The position numbers and the translations under genes are program-made. Positions 47,801 through 55,671 of a stretch of 64,000 nt of DNA are shown here, piece by piece; position 1 is the first letter of the stretch, and each line of letters starts with the position of its first letter. The notes beneath the pieces are model-generated. The model was not told the DNA's origin. It was given only the letters and a program-made list of their open reading frames with translations, and made no database searches. The stretch is from Acanthopleuribacter pedis (lineage in GTDB: Bacteria > Acidobacteriota > Holophagae > Acanthopleuribacterales > Acanthopleuribacteraceae), in assembly GCF_017377855.1 (NCBI RefSeq), contig NZ_JAFREP010000027.1:104896-168895 (forward strand), read 5' to 3'.

Positions 47801-48589
47801 CTTTTCTTTTTGCCCAGCTTAGACGGTTCCTGCAACTGGGCCGAACACCTGGCCAAAGGCCCTTTACTCAGCCATCCCTTTCACTTCATGGCGGCCCCGG
47901 GCGCGGTCGACGAAACCGAACCCCAATCGCTGCTACGCCCCATCGCCGCCGAGTTCGCTGACTATGCAAGCCGTCACAGCGGCGAGCACGACCCCATTCT
48001 GATCGCGTGGTCGAGCGGCAGCACCTTGTTGTTCGAAACCTGTCGCCATTTGCGCCGTTCCCAGCAGAACTGCGTCCTCATCCTGCTCGACGGCTTGATT
48101 CCCGGCGGGCATGCCGTCGAATCCTTACTCAACCTAAACGACGGTGCCATCCTGCGCGAACAAGTCATGATCCTTAGCGCCGCGCTTGCCGTCCGTTCCC
48201 AGGGCCGGTTCAAAGGGCTGGAAGACATGGGCCGCAAGGCACAGCTCAAGCAAGTGACCAACTTCTTAGTCAACCAAACCCACTTCGCCGTCAAGAAAAA
48301 GGACCTGCGCGGCCTGCTGGAAAAACGCCTGGACATGTGCCATTTCAACCGCAAAAACATCCTCAAGCATCGCCTTGAGCCCACCTTCGCCCCGGTCCCC
48401 CTCTTCCTCTACAACAGCAACGATCAAACCCACCCGACCGGGGTCGCCTCCATCTGGCGCAGCCTAATGAACGGCGTCACCATCCACGAGTGGCGCGGCA
48501 ACTGCCACGCCGAACATCTGTTCTACGAACCCAACATCAGCTTCCTCTGCCGCTACCTGGAGCAACAGCTGACACAGCTGACCCCGTAA
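41831..48589 (+). CDS. Giant PKS-like protein: pseudo-DH, pseudo-KR, pseudo-KS, disordered linker, thioesterase
   Basis: 2252 aa; ATG at 41831 with GGAAG 7 nt upstream. By eye it has a dehydratase hot-dog region (1-290), structural and catalytic ketoreductase halves (300-740; TGGSGFVG near 533), a ketosynthase (830-1180) plus the W-x-G linker of trans-AT synthases (LWVNGGDPIW near 1300), an acidic Pro/Glu/Thr-rich disordered segment (1355-1960), and a thioesterase (1965-2252). Catalytic residues seem lost. DH His reads Phe (RDFQ), and DH Asp reads Gln (FLQTA). KR keeps Lys and Ser, but Tyr is Ser (PFSSLAD). The KS Cys site is GEGPAGSQ, and its two His sites are VEWAGDSS and IGNSGPCES. The thioesterase keeps Ser (AWSSGS, ~2061), Asp (LLDG, ~2087) and His (CHAEH, ~2225). 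No acyltransferase or carrier motif found. Function unknown. Confidence 0.85.
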   Translation: MTAKLAAPSAGKTFELDLLPENLLFRDFQLFDQAVFPPMLFFELLIKVAREELAVKHPVFRNTHFHNFLLPRAQPQIMRLDFAGGDSFYKVVVSSRPAGCARGQGETLHLMSECHSGEPTGETFDAKLFKRAGDGPHELQLPPGRDSRRHLRLGPLCLTEGGLTYGAGETLAELYLSADQQPLWSHFQVPPAFLQTAFHIAADNGRINPTKVLLPKSIASFEAHQALGDSCALVFPNALQYEPDSDPPRRLLDFSLFNPYGNLAVRVSGICLEEVTGPLRRMGNGEHRPTPAAPVEKVLAYQSTWVDAPLADASPPPNNLVVFANEQTMGNALAEQFPDLKIRFIRTGEEYGVYTEQNIGIRPDQTDHYERALDFCLGEEQADLNLVYLWGWEDLGWEEKERVGRGSLQIHTLKTATQLYYLTRAAKREAQRRKRSFRILCLVPSPLFEGIAAFAASVHHEEARLKFRIIKVDSHHTGEVVDIIARELDPRLPDQEPVSYLKGLRRIRRLKPLPLEHGQESPLLQARDTYLITGGSGFVGSILAEYLGARYRANLVLVAKNPITDDVTQLMERISEHGGRAVYHQADVSDPEDMYTALADGKRLFGTIDGVFHCAGCRQGEHANQDRLETFESVIWPKVNGTLVLDQVLSGEPLKFFITFSSFPGALGGPRSPFSSLADGFQAGFAGYRRDWEQKQGRKSKNLALCWANWFSSTRSPDPEAGLMPPMHVETALGCLEQALGAKPNHLFLVTAPPAPEGVARNTAAGIAGAVTPETADTATAHETEMAGGATEPIGVGDASVPTEPGPPLLDYQHPGTVAPPRREKKRFLLVAASCRFPGGKDRFALSTQLFPEDLPSPTQDPLLAQDPDYEEQARLFLPGRNTLDEVYLRLGSFRTTALDPRLAIWLASARQALDNAGLNDRMLREQRVGIFLAVSWSLWDQVPNGHAHKLAAYAAHFLGATGPVLTLIGEGPAGSQVVQLGLQALAADQCEFALVGAVHLLPHAENHKPDAERARIPAEACVAMVLAENDQVEPRWLPNLAEFLHFDMQFEARNQALSIRDQVDGFHRQTQLRPNQITHVEWAGDSSALTPWRNHLAPAYTAANALGGPSVRELIGNSGPCESLLAMLRAVNWLDEPAKRTARAAAGSKDPAHLAVPDSYAAVYGVYSDGSRAQFCLTPGTPAGNAAPPDQPMVFLTSATNHACLSAWVKRLDEHCRNVPESRLARIAAALRARQPHPCRLAVIAASVEELHQRWHDFLRGRTKQGGLFFSGAREEEEPHHTAYTGLSGAADLWVNGGDPIWPDAENLIQVRMLELPPQPTAKHAYSLDPWLHRNPKADAAFYAKTMSLEDIAPLAEPLPSEEETDSTTQPEETVEPAPSESTTDGDTDLSARERIKRMQKAHADTNAEERNEPVITIKDLTGEEPPATQPKKDETLQDEEQYLATHLPEDMGNFVGFGDAEAEDPAWYQSGPEGLLQFSPDDTIPPDEFPDFHAAISLASENPEPAPPRDAEKPASATPDSDANKSQQARTSSADESTERDPNFAKTVVLDEAALDADMLDAQSEPSSPEDKEDIEEKPLSEDPGHAFLPATSAEPATPPPVEPVEPVESTASETERASEATPQTNPETDSQERGEGIAPDQASATRHSESAGLENETAAELKPEQVDPPEKPDTEPPEETNQTKANQKPGETEADKQPAEARIPESVASHNSAADTTIDPALRDPEDSAEKPSEAIPPPALPSVSDEAVIFDEDEESTDTDTTHTTDNEPGAHTEPASEQQETIENPDPLPRNEEQEPADASPPKEEQEPADSPTSTESSEQPRHEEDAEVSDHPETDPPSDAQNGSEPKEETHETSPESEVVETASGDADHRDETTPADQVDLIATAEHATNEADTDGDESPSVEDATKAQTTDEADPPARGDEETGTSVDEAATAADDEPDHGDEAPPTDEEQPVEPEREWWLWQELPAYTQRFHLLHWGQQKRPLFFLPSLDGSCNWAEHLAKGPLLSHPFHFMAAPGAVDETEPQSLLRPIAAEFADYASRHSGEHDPILIAWSSGSTLLFETCRHLRRSQQNCVLILLDGLIPGGHAVESLLNLNDGAILREQVMILSAALAVRSQGRFKGLEDMGRKAQLKQVTNFLVNQTHFAVKKKDLRGLLEKRLDMCHFNRKNILKHRLEPTFAPVPLFLYNSNDQTHPTGVASIWRSLMNGVTIHEWRGNCHAEHLFYEPNISFLCRYLEQQLTQLTP

Positions 48590-48609
48590 GTTCGCCGCCA
48601 TGAGCAGGG

Positions 48610-49140
48610 TCAGCCGTAAAAGGCTTGGGTCAGGGCGACCAGGCCGGCGGCGACGAATCCAACCAAGAAAGAGACATAGGCCCAGCGGAGGAAACGGTAT
48701 TTCTTGCGGGCCAGGAAAACCCCGAGTTGGTAGATTTCGCGAACCTGGACCTCATAGGCGTGTTCGATGTCGCTGAGCACGTGGTTCATTTCGTCCATGT
48801 ACTCATCGTAGCTGAGCGCGGTGAAACTCCCGAAAAACAGAATGTTAAAGCGGCGGTCGTTGACATCTTGGTGCGGTCCGGGTTTGGTGGAGAAACTAAT
48901 GTGGGGCATCACCACAAAGGCTGCTAGGAAGATCGTAATCACGCAGAAAAATTGCAACACCAGGACCGCTCGCCCCAACAAGGGATCCGACAACAGATCC
49001 AGGGAGAAGGTGAACACGACCGAGGACATGGTCAACAAAATGTTGGCCTTCATGTCGGCCATGGTGCTGAGATGCATGTGATGAACCCGTGTCTGCTTGA
49101 GCAAGTGGTCCAAATGGGAGCCTGGCTGGATCGACGCCAC
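48610..49140 (-). CDS. PycTM-like (DUF5706) membrane protein
   Basis: 176 aa. It matches the Pycsar effector transmembrane family: LSTMADMKANILLTMSSVVF (about 25-45, containing the family's A-D-x-KANILL motif and the first membrane helix), a second helix (~55-80), the FFGSF-S-DEYMDEM soluble block (~100-120), and a last helix (~150-172). In Pycsar defence such proteins bind a cyclic nucleotide and damage the membrane. No pyrimidine cyclase is adjacent; instead a GGDEF protein is transcribed divergently. DUF5706 proteins also occur outside defence loci. The start is a GTG at 49140 with GGAGGAGG upstream. Its stop is 20 bp from the end of the PKS-like gene. Confidence 0.82.
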   Translation of the reverse strand: MASIQPGSHLDHLLKQTRVHHMHLSTMADMKANILLTMSSVVFTFSLDLLSDPLLGRAVLVLQFFCVITIFLAAFVVMPHISFSTKPGPHQDVNDRRFNILFFGSFTALSYDEYMDEMNHVLSDIEHAYEVQVREIYQLGVFLARKKYRFLRWAYVSFLVGFVAAGLVALTQAFYG

Positions 49141-49483
49141 GTCGCCTCCTCCAATCGAAATCCGTCAGCTGGGGTTTCACAGCCGTACCGTGCAACGCAC
49201 GGAACGGCAAAGCCGGCAGGACAGGCCGAGAAAACGGGTTTCTTGTTTCAGTTGGGTCGTCATTGCGGAATGCCTCTATTTTAGCCGACCCACCCCCGGC
49301 TTCATAGTTCCGTGCGAAGTCGCAGGTCCCGATGGCGACTTTTCCGTAAAACTGTTAGGATAATTGCCAGTTCCAAACCTTGAAAAGCCAAATTGATGCC
49401 TGTTCAGACGCGCTTTCCCCAGCCGTTCGTCCCCGTCTCGTCCTTTCCACTTATTTTCAGCACGCCTCAGCGTGGGAACCGCC
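49141..49483. other. Divergent intergenic region, PycTM-like / GGDEF
   Basis: About 340 bp holding both promoters. I could not assign -10/-35 boxes with confidence. No riboswitch-like fold (including GEMM) was recognised by eye. Confidence 0.4.
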
Positions 49484-52009
49484 ATGGATCAAGCTCCCGC
49501 TCAAAAACTCACCCAGCAATACAACCGCATTACCATCGGCGGCACCGTCATCATGTTGCTGTTGGTTTCGGTTTTGTTTTACGGACAGTTCCAGGAGCAG
49601 CAAAAACACCACACGGAAATGCTGCAGGATCAACTCAACGACCGCCTCGCCGCGATGGACACCTTCCTCGCCGGCACCCCGCTTTACATCGAACAAATGC
49701 ATCTGTTAATGACCTATTATCTCGACATGGCGGGCGCAGAAAACAACGACACCCCCCTGCCCCATCCCGGTATGGTCGATCACATTACCCAAAAGGACGA
49801 CATCGGTTTTACCTTTGACAACCCGCCCCGCCGTTACGACATCACCCGTTACGGCAACCTCATGGGCGCCGGCTCGTTCGCCGAACGTTACGCGGATCCC
49901 CTTAAGCAACGGGAGATTTTGGCGGCGATCAGCCTGTTCCCGCTCCTCAAGGCCTCCCACGAGGCCATGCCCCATTTTTCCTGGAGCTATTACCAATCGG
50001 CCGATGAATTTGTGGCCATTTACCCCTGGCGGTCGACCCGAGACATGATCGCCGATCAACCCGACCGCACCGTGGGAGACTTGGTGCGCAGTGCGATTGC
50101 GCTCGACCTATTCCAGTTGGGCACCCCCGAAAAAAACCGCGACGGTGCCTCCTACTGGACCTCCGCCTACGACGACCCCGCCGGCAAAGGTTTGATGATT
50201 AGCCACGGGAAACCCGTTTTTTGGCAGGATCGGTTTTTAGGCGTGGTTGCCACCGATATCAAGCTCAATTCCTTGCAGCATTACACCGAAGAACTCGAAG
50301 CGCCCAGCAGCATCCTGACGATAGTCGACGGGCAGGGCCATGCCTTGTCCTCCAATAAAGGGCCACGGGTTTATACCGGTAACCCGCTCCCATTGCGGGA
50401 TCTGCTGCCGGACGCACTTAAACCCCATGAGGCCGAAATCATGGCACTCGACGGGCAAGCGCTTTTTTTGGGACATTTGGTGCTGCGCCGCGAATCAACC
50501 GCCGCCCCTTGGTCGATGATTGTGATCATCCCTCGTCAGGCCCTTTACCGCGACATGCTGTTCGGTTTCGCCGGTTACCTTTCGATTCTGTTGGGCTTGT
50601 GTTTTTTCCTGATCATCCTCTATGTGTTGCTGCAACGGCGGTTCCTGCGACCGGCGCTGGCGCTCACCGACCTGATCCGCGCCGAGGCCCAGGACGGTCA
50701 CTCCCGCGCATCAGACGTCCCCGATATCTGGCGACCCTGGTTCGATAAAGTCTCGGATACCTTCGCCCTCAAAACCGTGACCGCCAACCTGCCCGGCGCC
50801 GTCTTTCAGGTTTACCGTCAAGCGCCACGGCGGTTCAGTTTCCGTTTCGCTACCCAGGGCATTGAACAGTTTTCCGGGGTAAGTGACAGCAACATCACCG
50901 GCGATGCGGATATCTGGTCGCAATTCCTCCCCGATGAAGAGCGGCGCCGTTTGTTCCAGGAACTTGAAAACAGCCAGGCCCAGAATCGCCCCATCCATTT
51001 TGAAACCCCGTTCGGTCGAAACGGGTTCCGACGTGGCTGGATCCGTCTTTCCGCCAACCCGCGCCATGACGAACGCGGCAATACTGTTTGGGAAGGCCTG
51101 TTGCTGGATATCACGGATCAAAAAAACGCGGAATGGGCCTTGCGCCAGAGTGAGGAGCGGCTGCGTTCGATCCTCGACGCCTCCCTGTTCCCCATTGTCA
51201 TCACCCGGGAGAGCGACAAACGCATCGTGTTCATCAACGACCGCGGCTCGATTCTGTTAGAAACCCGCAAGGACGAGGGCACGGACAGTTACGGCAGTGA
51301 TTACTGGGTCAATCTGGAAGATCGCGAAAACATGATCGCGGAGATCACCGAAAAGGGCCTGGTCGAAGATTACGAGGCCAAGTTGGTTAAGAAAAACGGC
51401 GAAGCGTTTTGGGCACTGATGTCGGCCATGCGCATGAACTACCGCGACCAACCCTGTGTCTTAATTACCTTTAACGACATCACCCGGCGCAAATCGCTGG
51501 AAGAAGAACTAAAAGAACTGGCCACCACCGATTCCCTCACCGGCGTCTACAACCGCCGTCATTTCTACCAAACCGCCCTCGCTGAGTGGCAACGGGCATT
51601 GCGCTTTGAACAACCCATCTCGGCACTGATGATCGACATCGATCATTTCAAGAGAGTCAACGACCAATACGGCCACAGCACCGGTGATGCCGTGATCAAA
51701 ACCATGGCGATGATTTGCAACGAAAGCCTGCGCACCATTGATGTGTTCGGCCGCATCGGCGGCGAGGAGTTTTGCGCCATTCTGCCCAACACCAACAAGG
51801 ACACCGCCGTGCAGGTCGCGGAACGGCTGCGCAAAAAGATCGCCTCCGCCGAGGTCACCCGCCAGGGCGACGCCGTGCGCTTCACCATTAGTGTCGGCGT
51901 GGCCGGCAAACGCGATACCGACGGCGCGCTCGAGGCCATGATCGAACGCGCCGACCACAACCTTTACCAAGCCAAGGAACAAGGGCGCAACCAGGTGGTT
52001 TCGGGTTAG
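49484..52009 (+). CDS. Membrane sensor diguanylate cyclase (extracytoplasmic sensor, PAS x2, GGDEF)
   Basis: 841 aa from the ATG at 49484 (GGGAACC upstream; a GTG at 49472 is the alternative). The membrane helix at about 17-35 and a second at about 355-380 bracket a large dCache-like periplasmic sensor. Two PAS-type domains follow (about 430-550 and 560-690, with the PAC-like GLLLDITDQKNAE and LITFNDITRRKS). The C-terminal GGDEF domain (about 690-841) has an intact RIGGEEF active site and an RTID motif five residues before it, matching the RxxD product-inhibition site. It should therefore make cyclic di-GMP and be feedback-controlled. The stop codon TAG is the start of a dispersed-repeat end. 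Confidence 0.93.
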   Translation: MDQAPAQKLTQQYNRITIGGTVIMLLLVSVLFYGQFQEQQKHHTEMLQDQLNDRLAAMDTFLAGTPLYIEQMHLLMTYYLDMAGAENNDTPLPHPGMVDHITQKDDIGFTFDNPPRRYDITRYGNLMGAGSFAERYADPLKQREILAAISLFPLLKASHEAMPHFSWSYYQSADEFVAIYPWRSTRDMIADQPDRTVGDLVRSAIALDLFQLGTPEKNRDGASYWTSAYDDPAGKGLMISHGKPVFWQDRFLGVVATDIKLNSLQHYTEELEAPSSILTIVDGQGHALSSNKGPRVYTGNPLPLRDLLPDALKPHEAEIMALDGQALFLGHLVLRRESTAAPWSMIVIIPRQALYRDMLFGFAGYLSILLGLCFFLIILYVLLQRRFLRPALALTDLIRAEAQDGHSRASDVPDIWRPWFDKVSDTFALKTVTANLPGAVFQVYRQAPRRFSFRFATQGIEQFSGVSDSNITGDADIWSQFLPDEERRRLFQELENSQAQNRPIHFETPFGRNGFRRGWIRLSANPRHDERGNTVWEGLLLDITDQKNAEWALRQSEERLRSILDASLFPIVITRESDKRIVFINDRGSILLETRKDEGTDSYGSDYWVNLEDRENMIAEITEKGLVEDYEAKLVKKNGEAFWALMSAMRMNYRDQPCVLITFNDITRRKSLEEELKELATTDSLTGVYNRRHFYQTALAEWQRALRFEQPISALMIDIDHFKRVNDQYGHSTGDAVIKTMAMICNESLRTIDVFGRIGGEEFCAILPNTNKDTAVQVAERLRKKIASAEVTRQGDAVRFTISVGVAGKRDTDGALEAMIERADHNLYQAKEQGRNQVVSG

Positions 52010-52020
52010 CCCGCATTTCG
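52007..52020 (+). repeat. Single end of the dispersed element at a stop codon
   Basis: TAGCCCGCATTTCG matches the outer end of copies A, B and C. It is followed by CCTCGTGCGGGA, which pairs back on CCCGCAT, making a small hairpin. The rest of the element is missing. Confidence 0.5.
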
Positions 52021-52032
52021 CCTCGTGCGGGA

Positions 52033-55000
52033 TTACTCTTTGATCGTGACGGTCGCGACCAGCCGGCCTTCATCAGCGCGGTCCAAACGAATGACGTGTT
52101 GACGGCGCTGTTCGTCGCCCCGTCCAAAGTTCGTAATGATCGTGGCGATACAGGTTGTTGGACCGGCAACCGCCAGACGATCACTGCCGAAGTAATGCAC
52201 GCGAACCTCGTAATCGCCGGGCATTGCCCGGTGTAGGAAATAGGCCTCGGGACCCATGCCGGCGGTGAGGTCTTCGCTCAAAAGCCCACCGAGATCCGTT
52301 TCCGTGTTTTTGAAAAAGCAGGGTTCGCCGGTTGGTTCAACCACCCACAAATCCATATCCGCGTGAGGATCGTCCCAGTCGATGGTCACCATCAAGTCAC
52401 CTTCAAGCCGTTTCACCAAGCCGTTTTTCAGGTGAGGATAGGCCACCTCGCGAGCCCGCGTTTCCCCGAAACGTCGCACAACTTCTTGGTACACATTTTG
52501 GTAATCGACACCGGCAACTTGGTGGAATGCCCCAAACTGTTCGTCCTCAATATAATCCTCTGCTAGGTACACCGGCAGGCTCCCCCAGGGTTGCCACAAA
52601 ACCGCACCGAGTAAGTTCAGGGCACGCTGATACAGGGTCAAGGCTTCATCCCGATTCGCTTCACCGAAGGCGCGACGCGCCGCTTCAGCGAGGAGCAACC
52701 CATGTTCTCGGCGAACTTGCGGCCATTCCGGCCGTTGATCCGCCAGCGCTGTATAAAGTCGTTCCGCGGCGTCCCATTGGTGAAATTCATTGAGCACAAA
52801 TGCGGCACACCGGGTTGTGGCCGCATCCTCAATCCCCATCTCGAGAAGGTTGGTAAGAATCCGGCGACCCATTTCGGATTGCCCGTTCTTGAAAAAAAGA
52901 CGGGCCACGTCGAGAAAAAAGGCCGGCGATTGGCCGTGCTTTTCCTTTAACGCCAAGTAACCCGCGTACCGCGCCTTTTGATCCAAAGCCGAGAGTTCTT
53001 GAATGTAGGAAACCGAAGCATCCCAGGGCTGGACGCTCACGGGATCGCCGCCCCCCTCCGCTTCAGCTCCACCAACGGCACTTGTTACCGTGACCCTTTC
53101 CTCGTAGAAGACGTGCTCGATTAACGGACTGGTCACGGTAAATACCTTCAAATAAGGTTTACCCGCTTCATCTTTCGCCCATTGGACATCATAAACATCC
53201 CAAGAAACCTCTTTGGTAAAAACGCGGTAGTGATCCGGGACCAAGGCATCGAAGCTGAACCAGCCGGAGGCGTCGGCGGCCATCTTGGGCCAATCTTCCT
53301 CTGGTTGGCCTTCTTTTTTTACGCTCATGAGAAAACCTGGCAATACTTCGCCCCGGGCATCAACCACGCGACCCCGAACCGGGCCGACCGCATCCTCGGG
53401 AATCTGAACCCAAGCAGACTGGCGGCGCGGCAAACGTTGGTTTAACCTAACGTGACGCTTGCCGAGGATCGCAAAACGTTGGGACCTAAAGTCGTCGTGC
53501 CCATCGGAGATCGTTTTTACCGAATAGATCCCTTCTGGAAAAGCTTCAAACCGGAAGTGTCCGTCGCGATCCGTTTGGGTCGAGAACCGCTTTTCGCGTC
53601 CCGCCATATCCTCACCTTCAAGGAACACGCGAATACCGGCAAGGGGTTGTTCCTGCTCAGAACGTAAAACCCCTTGCACCAATGCATGCTCACCGCGCTT
53701 CATGGTGATCGGAGGCGTAACCTCACGACTTGGTTGCGGAACCGGTTGGTTGTCGCGATCATGCACGACGGGTGTCGCCTCATGGGAAACAAAAATTTCC
53801 GAAATTTCATCCGCCCAGTCCTCTTGATTTTCGGCCCGAAGTTCGTCGCGTGATTCGGCCGAGAAGTTTTCGTCGTCCCAGGCGCCGTCGATCAAAGATG
53901 CGGCAAGATCCACCACTTCCTCGGCAAAGGAGGCACGGTACTCGGCTAAAGTTTCCACCGCCGCCTCGGTTCCCGCAACTTCTTCAAAATATCGTGCTCG
54001 CCATGCCGCGAGTCCTTCCGGGGGTGGCACACGGTATTGGCGATACTGTTCATAAGTCTCCAACACCATGAGGGTCGTATAGGGTGTCACCAGCTTGAAC
54101 CTTTGGGCTAAAGCCATCAGCGCCTCACGGTTTTTGTTGGGCTGCACCAACAAGTCACGCATATGGCGCTGTGCCCAAAAACGGCCGGCGAGGGGCGAGG
54201 TCGCCGCCGCGGGGTTCAATTCAAGGTTCACGTTTCGCGTCTGCTTTCCATCCACACCAAGCCCCAGGGACAACGTCAAAGGTGCAGCGCCGTTAAAGCG
54301 ACCACAGACCCACAACCGGTCGGCGAGGGTCTGTTGGTCCCATTCGGCAACCTCGGAAACCCGGGATCCGGCGGGATAAATCGGCGTCAAAGCCGGAATT
54401 TGACGACCGACCTGAGCAACGGCCGCGGCTGTTTTGGTATTGCTCAAAGCCACATAATCACCACCGCTAAAACGTGCCCAAGCCGCAAGCACCTGATCTG
54501 TCCCATAAACTTCAGGTTGTACCGCAAAAAGCGGCACATCAAAAAGCGGTTCGGCAGGACTGTTGATCACATCGCGACCATCGCTAACCAGCATCGCAAT
54601 ATCGACACCGGAGATGGGTTGGAGGTCGTAGAGATTGGTACCACCGTCGGCGACCACTTCCCCTAGAAAAGCAAAAAGTTCGTCAAAAGCGCCACGACGC
54701 CGTTTGAAGGATCGCGGTTGTTCCTGGGTGTCGCGAAACACCACGACATCGACCTGCTTAACACGCCGGTACGTCGCCAAAAATTCTTTGAGGAACGCCG
54801 TCGCACGGGCACGTCCCGCGGCCGTCAAACTCGCCGAGCCATCCCAATACAGCGCCAGCCGTCGCCACTGCCCTGTCTTTCTTTTGACCGCGGTTTGCTC
54901 CGCGCGCACCGCCGCAACAAAGGCATAATCCGCCTCACCCAAGCGGGTGATATCCACCAAATCACGATCAGGAAACGGGCAAGCCACCACGAGTTCGCCC

Positions 55001-55671
55001 TTGGGCCGATGGTCCTTAAAACCGCCTTCAACAATAAACCCCTCGCCATTTGGTTTCACTTGCAGGGAGCCAAGGGGATCGCGTACCAATGATGGCCGGC
55101 CCGGCAGGTCCGTGAGCGAAACCTTCACATCCAAACGGCGTAATTCTCCGTAACCGGAAAGCGGTAAGCGATAATGCAGGCGGTTTTCAAAAGCAAACAG
55201 GGGATGGACGTAGGCGATGCGAATGGTACGTGTTTGAAAAGGGGGCAGCGGAAAAACCCGTGTGCGAAACACCTTGCCGTCCACCCATTCCGCGGTGCCG
55301 GGATCGACCTGGCGGCGCTGCTCCCGCTCGAACACAAAACGCGCTTTATCCTTGGGAACAACCACCCCTTCAACCATGGCACCGTCGATGTCCAAGGCGT
55401 AGCCTGAAATGGTGGCGCCGGCGGGCAGCGGCAATAGAAACTCACCTTCCATCTCTTCCGCCGTTTCGTTGAGGAAGGTACAGGTCAAGCTGGTTTCGGC
55501 CAACAGACCGGAAACCTTGGCTTCAATGGCAACATCAACCAGGGTGACCGGCGCGGGTTCGCCCTGGTGTTGCCCCACCAATCGCGGTCCACCACCGGTA
55601 AAAACCCCTTGCATCTGAGCCGTCAGGGGAAAAGAACACACCGTCAAAAACGTAAAAAATCGCATCCACAT
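52033..55671 (-). CDS. Secreted VIT / vWA-like / TPR / DUF2135 protein
   Basis: 1212 aa. The signal peptide (about 1-19) is followed by a VIT domain (about 40-165, LTCTFLNETAEEMEGEFLLPL and RQVDPGTAEWVDGKVFRTRVFP) and a vWA-like domain starting near residue 272 with a D-x-S-x-S type MIDAS (YWDGSAS). Next are two CarboxypepD-regulatory-like beta domains (about 690-850), TPR-like repeats (about 900-1060) and a C-terminal DUF2135 domain (IDWDDPHADMDLWVVEP to the end). VIT/vWA proteins bind ligands or organise surface structures. The combination with DUF2135 is seen in other bacteria, but the role is unknown. ATG start at 55671. It converges with the GGDEF gene. Confidence 0.9.
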   Translation of the reverse strand: MWMRFFTFLTVCSFPLTAQMQGVFTGGGPRLVGQHQGEPAPVTLVDVAIEAKVSGLLAETSLTCTFLNETAEEMEGEFLLPLPAGATISGYALDIDGAMVEGVVVPKDKARFVFEREQRRQVDPGTAEWVDGKVFRTRVFPLPPFQTRTIRIAYVHPLFAFENRLHYRLPLSGYGELRRLDVKVSLTDLPGRPSLVRDPLGSLQVKPNGEGFIVEGGFKDHRPKGELVVACPFPDRDLVDITRLGEADYAFVAAVRAEQTAVKRKTGQWRRLALYWDGSASLTAAGRARATAFLKEFLATYRRVKQVDVVVFRDTQEQPRSFKRRRGAFDELFAFLGEVVADGGTNLYDLQPISGVDIAMLVSDGRDVINSPAEPLFDVPLFAVQPEVYGTDQVLAAWARFSGGDYVALSNTKTAAAVAQVGRQIPALTPIYPAGSRVSEVAEWDQQTLADRLWVCGRFNGAAPLTLSLGLGVDGKQTRNVNLELNPAAATSPLAGRFWAQRHMRDLLVQPNKNREALMALAQRFKLVTPYTTLMVLETYEQYRQYRVPPPEGLAAWRARYFEEVAGTEAAVETLAEYRASFAEEVVDLAASLIDGAWDDENFSAESRDELRAENQEDWADEISEIFVSHEATPVVHDRDNQPVPQPSREVTPPITMKRGEHALVQGVLRSEQEQPLAGIRVFLEGEDMAGREKRFSTQTDRDGHFRFEAFPEGIYSVKTISDGHDDFRSQRFAILGKRHVRLNQRLPRRQSAWVQIPEDAVGPVRGRVVDARGEVLPGFLMSVKKEGQPEEDWPKMAADASGWFSFDALVPDHYRVFTKEVSWDVYDVQWAKDEAGKPYLKVFTVTSPLIEHVFYEERVTVTSAVGGAEAEGGGDPVSVQPWDASVSYIQELSALDQKARYAGYLALKEKHGQSPAFFLDVARLFFKNGQSEMGRRILTNLLEMGIEDAATTRCAAFVLNEFHQWDAAERLYTALADQRPEWPQVRREHGLLLAEAARRAFGEANRDEALTLYQRALNLLGAVLWQPWGSLPVYLAEDYIEDEQFGAFHQVAGVDYQNVYQEVVRRFGETRAREVAYPHLKNGLVKRLEGDLMVTIDWDDPHADMDLWVVEPTGEPCFFKNTETDLGGLLSEDLTAGMGPEAYFLHRAMPGDYEVRVHYFGSDRLAVAGPTTCIATIITNFGRGDEQRRQHVIRLDRADEGRLVATVTIKE

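Noticed and set aside
41831..48589. Part of a polyketide biosynthetic gene cluster
   Set aside because: No acyltransferase, carrier protein, condensation, regulatory or transporter genes of a cluster lie nearby, and the synthase domains seem inactive.
48610..52009. A complete Pycsar defence system
   Set aside because: No uridylate or cytidylate cyclase is next to the PycTM-like gene; only a GGDEF protein is present, so I report it as a possible new pairing, not as Pycsar.
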